Assembly (NCBI GenBank): GCA_030248295.1
Contig: JASANH010001028.1
Coordinates: 1-64,000 of the forward strand
Origin: Mesodorylaimus sp. YZB2_4
Taxonomy: Eukaryota > Nematoda > Enoplea > Dorylaimida > Dorylaimidae
Reading direction: 5' to 3'
Length of the DNA stretch: 64,000 nt
This document shows positions 56,417-64,000 of this stretch, one piece after another. Within the stretch, counting starts at the first letter, position 1. Every line of letters starts with the position of its first letter. The notes beneath the pieces are model-generated. The model did not search any database, was not told the DNA's origin, and saw only the letters and a list, made by a program, of their open reading frames with translations. A program made the translations under genes and the position numbers.

Positions 56417-57043
56417 GTAAGAGATCAGCTTAGGTTTAGAAGACTGGGGCAATACCGCAGGAATTCCACAGCTTCTACAAAAATTTGCCAACCAGTGCGA
56501 GCGTTCCTGACTCACTCGCTGAGCCTGATGCGGATGAAATCGATGATGAGATTGATTATGAGTTTGACGATGAATTTTGAAAAAGTTGATTGTGTGATGC
56601 AAACGACAATGTTTATTCGCGCCTTGAATGTGTTCTGATAAATAAAAACTTAAATAAGCCGCACTTGATGCTTTTTGTCACACAAGCTAATAACAATCGC
56701 AACATTTCTTTATCTGCCAAAACGCGTTAAATGTGCAGCTAGAGGGCGACAACGCTACTTGAAATATGCGGAAAGCGCATATCGAAAGTAACCTGACTCA
56801 TATTTACCATTATAATTTCGCATATCCAAGCTAGTGCTTCGCATATACACACACTCAGAAGCCAGCTGCACCATTATCGTGCAGCTGGGTTTCCGCTGGA
56901 GCATTTAGTGTAAGGGTTCAAAAAAGTATTCGCTGCAGCTCGCAGTGCAAGCTAGGAAGGTAATTGTTAAAAGACAGAAGGAATATTTTCTGTCCTAAGA
57001 GCTTTTGCAAGTTACCATCTAGCAGCGTCTTCTTCTTCGATCC

Positions 57044-58262
57044 CTAGCTGGCGCTTGGTCTGGATCGACTCCTAAGCCCGTACGCTGCTGCGGGTGCCAA
57101 TGGATGTCGAATCTCATTCACGACGCGTTTCCATGCCGGACGATCCAAGGCGGTTGTTCTGGCCTCCTCGATATTTAATCTGCGATTTCTGATGTCCTCC
57201 TCGACCTGTTTGAGCCACGTTTTCTTTGGTACCGTTCGTTGGATTCTCCACTGGGAGGGTCGGTCACGCCAGAGGAGTTTGTGTGGTAGTCGGCTCCCAT
57301 TCATTCTGCAGACATGGCCAAACCATCGCAGTCGTCGTCTTTGGATTTGTTCCTCGATCGTTGGTTGTTGTTGGCATCTGCGCCGGATGTCCTCATTTCG
57401 AAGGCGATCTCGAAGTGATACTCGCAAGATCTGGCGCAGGCATCGCATTTGGAAAGCTTCGAGTTTGTTGAGGTCCGCCTTCAGCACTGTCCATGTTTCG
57501 GATCCGTAGAGTAGAACTGGCAGGATTAGCGTCCGGAACAGGCGAACTTTGATCGGGATGGAAATATTGGTCCGCTTCCACAAGCACCACTTTAGGGAGG
57601 CGAATGCTGCGGTTGCTTGACCGATTCGACTGTGGATCTCCGCCGTGGACGCAATTTTCTTCTCTTCGATCAGTGAGCCCAGGTATTTGAACTCCTGAAC
57701 TTGCTCAATCTGGATGCCGTCGAGGTGGACGCTGGCCGGCGATCCATCTGTTGTCAATACCTTCGTTTTGTCAGCGTTAATTTTCAAACCGTATGATTAA
57801 GCGACGCGGGCGATCTCATAGAGAATGTCCGTGGCTTCAGCACCATCCTCGGCCAGCACGCCACTGTCGTCAGCGAACATGGGATCCGTTACTGACGAGC
57901 CATTTTCGTCAAACTGGACGCCTCGCCTGCCCTCGAAGACTTTCCTCATGATTGCGTCGACAACGATGTTGAAGAGCAGTGGTGAGGCGACGTCTCCCTG
58001 ACGGACTCCAGTGCGGATGGCGAATTCAGCAGATAGCTCGTTTCGGATGCGTATTTGGCTTAATGATCCATTTTAGTTTTCCTGCAGGAGCTTGATGACT
58101 TTCGGTAGGATGTGCTCAGTCTCCAGCGTCGTCCAAAGTTCTGGCCAGTCGATGCAGTCGAAGGCAGATCGAAAGTCGATGAAGACGATGACCGTCCGCT
58201 TTCCACATCGAATTCGCTCCTCCATCACCTCCGCGCCCACCAGATCTAGCAGCGTGGTATAG
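57044..58262 (-). pseudogene. LINE reverse transcriptase relic, 5'-truncated
   Basis: On the minus strand, RT motifs run in order. FIDFRSAFDCIDWPELW is near 58170. RTGVRQGDVASPLLFNIVVD and the catalytic FADDSGVLAEDGAE follow. Then come GLKINADKTKVL, the thumb motif FKYLGSLIEE, LLYGSETWTVLK, and a C-terminal segment with LRWFGHVCRM. The frame is broken by in-frame TAA codons at 58073-58075 (after LLQEN) and 57797-57799 (between VA and SYGLK). The fragment has no endonuclease, and the 3' end has a GAAGAAGAAG tract. Its type resembles the RTE/endonuclease-RT elements common in invertebrates. Differences from the LINE at 26.9-28.8 kb show two separate families. Confidence 0.85.
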
Positions 58263-60370
58263 TGACCCTGAAGTTATTGGACCCATTTGGTCAAACGGAC
58301 AGCACTAATCAGCGTCCAAAATCCTGAGACTGATTTAAAATCTTCCTGCTCCGTAGGCCGTTTTTTATGGGGAAAGCAAAAGCCATTAGTGTTCGAACTC
58401 GGAGCGCAAAACCCAAAACCTGAAAATCGAGTATGGAAAAACCCCGCGAAAATTTTCTCAACCCTCTGTCTCCGCACCACCTGGACACCACTACACACGA
58501 AATTGAAAAATCCGCAGGATTTAGACCACGCTCCGCGCTGATCATTGCTGATCCGCGCTGATCTTTTCTGGCCAGTTGGTCAGACTGGTCCAGTATTTCG
58601 CAAAGAGCGTTTTTGCTTCTGGAAACATATTACAATAATCGATTATGTCGAGTTTAACGGTTGACGAGGCTTCCTCAAATCAAGGAGATGAAAATTCTTT
58701 CGTTCACGTGCAAGAGCTGATAAACCGCTGCAATAATGTAAATATGTGGTAATGTCTTCCTATGTTGGACCCAAATTTAAACGGATCCGTACCATTTAGA
58801 GCATTTTAAGGACAACAAAATATGCCTCTAACTCGCGATCGACTGGATTCGAACCACCATTCGTCTCAGCTGCGTTCCGTTTCTCTTTGAGATCTGTACG
58901 AACAACCAAAAGAAGTACATTAATTTGAGAAAATGGGGTAATTTGAAATTGAATCTAACTGATTCTAAAAAGATTCAGTCCAATTCAGTTTTTGCGAAGA
59001 GATTCAATTTCACTTCTAGCTCCAGTTACAGCTGACTGAATCAAAAAATTAAGTTACCCAATAGATTCAGCTTCAGTATCTGTATGACCGCTACCCTTAA
59101 CTACTATTGTGACAAGCTATTCGAGGGATGTAAGATCTACATAGCTCAGTGCACTTTTTTAATCTTTTTATGTCCCTTGTCTTTGCCTTCCTAGTTCTCT
59201 CCAACATCAGGCGTGACCTGCTGACTCGTTTCAGTTACCTGCCATCACTATCGTAGTCAGTCTGATCGTAAATGTGCGCAAACCTTATACAACTTGATGG
59301 CTTTTGAGATCAGGAGTCTAGAAGCAACTTAGTGCAGCACACTGTGAGGAGACAGCAGCATTGATCAAACATTGGTATTGTATTATTCTTGTATTCTTGA
59401 ATTGTGGCTCTAGTTGGCTGATATATTGGGAAAGTATCTAACGCGAACCGTTGAATTTCTGCTATTGCTTTGCCCTGTGCGCACGCTATCCCACTCTCAC
59501 GTACTGCTAGCCTTTTGGAGCGCTCTGGAACCAGTAGGTATTTCTGAGCTGTCAGGAGATAGATCAGGAGAAATCAAACCACTCCGCTTGTTCTAGTTAC
59601 CTTGCTAATACTCCTGCTTGCGATCAAAGTTCGTATTAAACCCGTTTAGCGCGTGGCTCCTCGAACAAGAAGTGCCTTGTGCAGCCAAGCACAACCCAAC
59701 AACTGTGGACCCGCAGTCGCGTATTTCCTGTGCTCTTTTCTGGAATTAAATAAAATAAGTGTGCCTCTTTACGAACCCTGTTTGGAAAACAATTTTTTAG
59801 ACTCAAACAGAGCTTACTAGTATTTCGAGACGTCATAGGTCAGATGCGAAGAGCCCCAGCCCCTTATTCCCAAGATACCCATGCCGTTTTTTCCCATGTC
59901 CGTTTCCGTATGAACTGTCGCAATACGACCAATACGCCAACCACAGTAAACACTCATCAGGTTTTTCTAGTTAGCTGTTATGTCATTTTGATTTAAAATA
60001 GCTATTTTCTGACGCAGCCTTCAATTTTCTGAAAGTACGTGTTAAGCAAGTAATCTATCTTTACCAGGAGATACAAAATGGAAAAATATCCAGCATTGCT
60101 GATTTTTTTTGACGTGGTTTCTCAAAATTTTTTATTAAATACAGTAAGTCACGATATCATGCAAATGCAACCGTGGACTACAACAGCCGCATCAAATGTT
60201 GGACCTATCTATTTTCGTTCTCAACCGACCATCTTTGCCACATGCTGCGCCCTGGTTTCCTAGGCAACTTATAAACACAGCGGATGGTTTTATACGAAGC
60301 GAATTAGCTACCCGTGTCAGCCACGCGTCTGACTCATGCATTGATAGCTTCGATCGATAGTAGGTACCAA
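58263..60370. other. Intergenic stretch
   Basis: No gene supported. Overlapping frames on both strands at 58274-58545 have no domain. A tRNA T-arm-like GGTTCGAATCC on the minus strand (about 58833-58855) marks a possible tRNA-derived repeat. The region just before 60370 should contain the promoter of the kinase gene; no clear TATA box is seen. Confidence 0.5.
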
Positions 60371-63300
60371 ATGTATAGGCAACAACAAATGGGCGAAACG
60401 AAAGAATCGATTCATAATTACGATATAATTAAACAAATCGGGTCTGGTTCATTCGGTGTCGTATATTTGATTAAAAATAAAGATTCCAAAGAGTCTAGCG
60501 AGGAGAAGGATGTAAAAAAAGAGTTTTTGGTAATGAAACAAATCTCTTTGGCTAAATTGGATGCTAGACAACGCGTGGACGCCCAAAAAGAGATCCTCCT
60601 TTTGTCGACTCTCACACATCCAAACATTATTTCTTATCGACATTCATTCGAGAACGATGTACAACAACTGCATATTATTATGGATTACTGCGATGGAGGG
60701 GATTTATACAGGAAAATTGGGGAAAGGAAGAAGCTGGGGGTTCCATTTGATGAACGACAGCTGGTGCAATGGTTTGTCCAAATATGCTTGGCACTGAAAT
60801 ATATTCATGAGCGGAAAATTTTGCACAGAGACTTGAAAACGCAGAATATATTTATGTGTGATGGAGACAACACAGTCAAGGTGGGCGACTTTGGTATCGC
60901 GAGAATTTTGGATCACACTGCAGACTTGGCAGCGACATGCATTGGAACTCCATATTATCTCAGGTAGGAGGTACATGATTGCTTTTCGTGTATTGCCCCG
61001 CCATTTGAAAGCAGTTGGTCGGCTGACCTTCAACACCCCTAGTCCTTACCATGTGCGGCATCCAATGAACAGGTTTTAGATCAGAAATCGGAATCAAGCA
61101 TAGACCATTTTATTTTATCGCTTGGCATGAGTCAGTCTCTATTTTTGGCACAAGTGTTTTTCATGTGGGATCATTTAGTGACATCTTTTCAACACACTCA
61201 AGGCATACATTATACATAGTGTGCCTCGGCGGCTAGTCTCGTGCGCACCTCTCACAAGACGATTCGGTCATCTGACTTTGCAGACTTTTTGCACAAAAAA
61301 ATTAAAAAGACGACGTACACTCTATAATCGATGTCGGAATATTGAAAAAAAAGTATGACATTCAGATTTAGCACCCAAGTTTTATGGGGGGGGGGGGGGA
61401 GGGAGGGGGTAGCCAAAATTCTGGGCTCCGTAGAAAAAGCCGAAATTCTTGATTTCAAGGACACTATTGGGAAATAGAAATTTTGAAATCATGGAGATAG
61501 ATCCCAAAATTTTCCTACCACCTATAAAAAGCGAGTCTTGAATCTAAATATCGTGTTTTTTTCAGTATTCCGGCATCGATTCTAGACTGCACGTCGTCTT
61601 AGGATGATGATGGAACTAAATTAGGAATGTTCCACGTGCCATCGTGCTCATAGTCAGCAATCGTAATCACTCAAAGTTAAGGACAATTTTTCGTCTTCGC
61701 GGCATAGTAAACATTAGAAAAAAGTTAGCTTTGCACCCAAGAAATCTTAGGGTCGATCCGGGTCGAATCTTAGGGTCGATCAATCAATAAAAGGTACCAG
61801 ATCCTGAGTACATAAAAGCGGGAGTTCCAAAAACGATTTAAAAATTCCAATGGTTTTTTAAGATCATAGTAGGAAGATACTGGCTCGCCCCATACTTGAC
61901 CGCTGACCATCGCTGATCGCGAGGGCGATGGTGCGTGAAACTTTCCTGGTTGCGTTTCACGATCATCCGAGATTTCTACGGTACATATGGGAATAAGGTT
62001 AAAAAGTCAAAGAGCAGGGTCGACGGAGGTGCGTAATAGATTTTGTTAGGTTTGATAAGAAGAAATACTCGTATTTGACGATTTCAGCCTAGATTGAAGC
62101 GCATCGTTAACTTTTTCGATCGATTCCCCCTCCCCCCGCGCTATAGGATTTAAAGGGGCTACAAAGGGATGCTTATAAGTAAGAGAGGACGCAAATGAGG
62201 ATTCACGGTCACAATATGAGCTTAGCACGAAGGTGAAACATTTCCACTGACACCTATTTTGCTTTAGCCCAGAAGTTTGCCAAAGCCGACCCTATGGCAC
62301 CAAAACCGACATCTGGGCGCTTGGATGCGTTTTATACGAATTAGCCACCTTTCGTCATCCATTCGAAGGCCGACACCTCACCGAGCTGCTGGGAAAAATT
62401 GTACGTGGCACTTATGAACCACTGCCATCCAATTACTCATCACGGCTAAAACAATTGGTCGGTCACATGCTGAAAGTGAATTCCAGCGAGAGACCAGACG
62501 TCAACGGCTTACTACAGAGAGAATACGTTTATGAACACGCCTGTAGTTTCTTGAAGAAATGGGGAAGGAATGATGAGCTGGCGATCTTGGAAGGTTTAAT
62601 CCGCCAAAAACGCCCCGCTACTTTGGACGGAAAGACGTTAACAGCAAGTGTTGGAATTAGTTCACTTCGACGGCATACGCTCGCAACTAGTACTCGTTCT
62701 AAATCGATACCAAGCCCCAGTAGAAAAGCTTATTATGAAAAAAAGTTCCGCATGTACATGCCATCTACGGCTGGAATACGAAATCCTACAAAAAGTCGCC
62801 TCGGAAGGAATAGATCACCGAGAGGTCAACGCGGCCAGTCGCTGACACCGATTTTCGAAAATAATATTCCAGCTGATCCTGTCCCGTCACCAACTCATAG
62901 CCCTGTTGAAATGGAAAAGAAAGCAGAGGAAATTAAAATACCAGAATCGAATCGAGAAACTGCGATTGACGATATTAGGCCAATTAATTCTGGAACAGTG
63001 ACTCTAACGGTGTCTAATTCCAAGTTGCACATACCTCAAGAAAAGCTACCTAACGTTGAGATGACAGCGTTCGGGACTACTATCACGAAACCAAAAAGAA
63101 GGGAGCGAAAGAAATGGACGGCTTTGAGCAGACAACTACCGGCTTCTCCAACAGTGCCATCACCAACAGTCGCCATCGCTGCAAGTGGGTTGGAAGATGC
63201 CTGCAGAAAAGAAGCCAATTCAAAAACTGAAACGCAAGAAATAAAACAAAAGCCGGCTGCACCAACACGAGGGGTAGCTGCTTCGATACCATCGATTCCT

Positions 63301-63474
63301 GGTTCGGTTGACGATAGATGGCCTGAAGACGAGTCGCAAGTGTGTGACACATGCGGACGCCAGTACGTTGTGGGGAAACAAGCGCGAAAACAAGGAAATC
63401 GGATGAAAAAACAATGCCAAGCGTGTCGATTGATCAAGAAAAGGCACGACAATATTTCAGTTCAGTACGTATAG
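60371..63474 (+). CDS. NEK family (NEK1/3/5-type) Ser/Thr protein kinase with C-terminal CxxC-x20-CxxC module
   Basis: Exons 60371-60963 and 62268-63474 join in phase 2 (CTCAG|GTAGGA ... GCTTTAG|C), giving 599 residues. Translation probably starts at MYRQQQMG; a second ATG is six codons on. The N-terminal kinase domain shows GSGSFGVVYLI (P-loop), VMKQI (lysine), HRDLKTQN (catalytic loop), DFGIARIL, the activation segment CIGTPYYLSPEVCQ completed across the intron, and TDIWALGCVLYEL. HRDLKTQNIF plus GTPYYLSPE is typical of NEK1/3/5, kinases of cilia, centrosomes and microtubules. A short acidic insert precedes the lysine. The tail is basic and Ser/Pro-rich, then ends with CDTC-x20-CQAC near the C-terminus, a possible zinc ribbon not usual in NEKs. 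The 1304-bp intron holds a 13-base G run. Kinase identity is secure; the exact ortholog is not. Confidence 0.87.
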
Positions 63475-64000
63475 TGGAAGTCTGTTTTGAACCCAGGACG
63501 CGTAGGATGCCCTTAGGCCCTAGCGGGACAAGGCTGTGTATCTTGTCTTCGGTTGATTTAAAGCTTGTTTGCTGCCCACCTTAGTGCGGCAGCGGATTGG
63601 GCGCCTGTCTTCTCCAGATTCCCATCAGTCTCTTTCGCACTACGAGTATATGCCTCCATCAAGCTGGTGCTGCTTCAAGCACTTCCTGCACAGCAGTAGT
63701 ATTGGAAAGCGTCAAGAGAGGTACCTCGAATTAATACGGAGATGGCTCGTTCTTGTCTTACCCCAGCAGGAGCCGTCTCTGTCGTACTATAGATGGGTGC
63801 ATGTGATGAATACTGCTAATGTTTCACACCATAGGGTTTCCCGCGTTTTTAGTGTGGTACCCAACGAGTACTCGTGTAAAAACCGGGTCCCCTAGCATCT
63901 TTTAACATGCATGCTCCCAACAACACAGATTCTTCTTCCTAGATTCCTCTTTCTATTCTTCCACAGTATATCCACATAAATACGTACGGACTAGCCACAA
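63475..64000. other. 3' flank of the kinase gene
   Basis: No gene supported. GACGCGTAGGATGCCCTTAG at 63497 may be a fragment of dispersed repeat B. No canonical AATAAA is seen soon after the stop. Confidence 0.4.

Noticed and set aside
58274-58545. Three overlapping frames of 74-84 codons on both strands
   Set aside because: Mutually overlapping, no domain, next to a LINE relic.
1-64000. CRISPR array, bacterial operon or prophage
   Set aside because: No spaced direct repeats of CRISPR type and no bacterial-style gene clusters; introns and eukaryotic retroelements run throughout.

Overview
The window is from an animal nuclear genome: low gene density, many introns with GT/AG borders, TATA boxes, AATAAA signals and abundant eukaryotic transposon debris. 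The gene content points to an ecdysozoan, most likely a nematode or a near relative such as a tardigrade. It has serpentine 7TM chemoreceptor-like genes, a gustatory receptor with the TYhhhhhQF signature, short introns with TTTTCAG/TTTTTAG acceptors, and intergenic GAATTTCCCGCC-type motifs. I cannot name the species. No prokaryotic features, rRNA genes or CRISPR arrays were seen.

Layout. 1-3.7 kb: repeat remnants. 3.7-6.0 kb (+): four-exon secreted C-type lectin/PAN protein. 6.5-9.1 kb: broken BEL/Pao gag-protease fragment between ~216-bp inverted repeats. 10.4-13.3 kb (-): a six-exon secreted protein that I reconstructed and do not recognise, built from four copies of a ~60-residue two-cysteine repeat. 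16.8-19.2 kb: tail-to-tail pair of 7TM chemoreceptor-like genes, one frameshifted. 19-24 kb: repeat-rich intergenic DNA. 24.2-25.4 kb (+): C2H2 zinc-finger gene. 26.9-28.8 kb (-): decayed LINE. 32.0-33.1 kb (+): secreted two-coiled-coil protein of unknown function. 33.6-36.0 kb (-): tandem pair of VMO-I-like genes. 39.1-40.3 kb (-): secreted kelch-like protein. 43.3-47.3 kb (+): gustatory receptor gene and its dead tandem copy, with a hAT-type non-autonomous transposon between them. 50.7-51.2 kb: hairpin and 54-bp minisatellite. 52.9-53.6 kb (+): C-terminal half of a class A-like GPCR. 54.3-56.1 kb: TACGCA-rich clusters. 57.0-58.3 kb (-): second LINE reverse transcriptase relic. 60.4-63.5 kb (+): NEK1/3/5-type kinase with a C-terminal CxxC-x20-CxxC module.

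The genes do not form a pathway or operon. The recurring theme is local duplication followed by decay (7TM pair, VMO-I pair, gustatory pair), and the likely functions are secreted/extracellular or chemosensory. The least explained items are the four-repeat secreted protein at 10.4-13.3 kb and the coiled-coil protein at 32.0 kb. Exon structures were derived by eye from splice motifs and frame consistency; no transcripts or searches were available.
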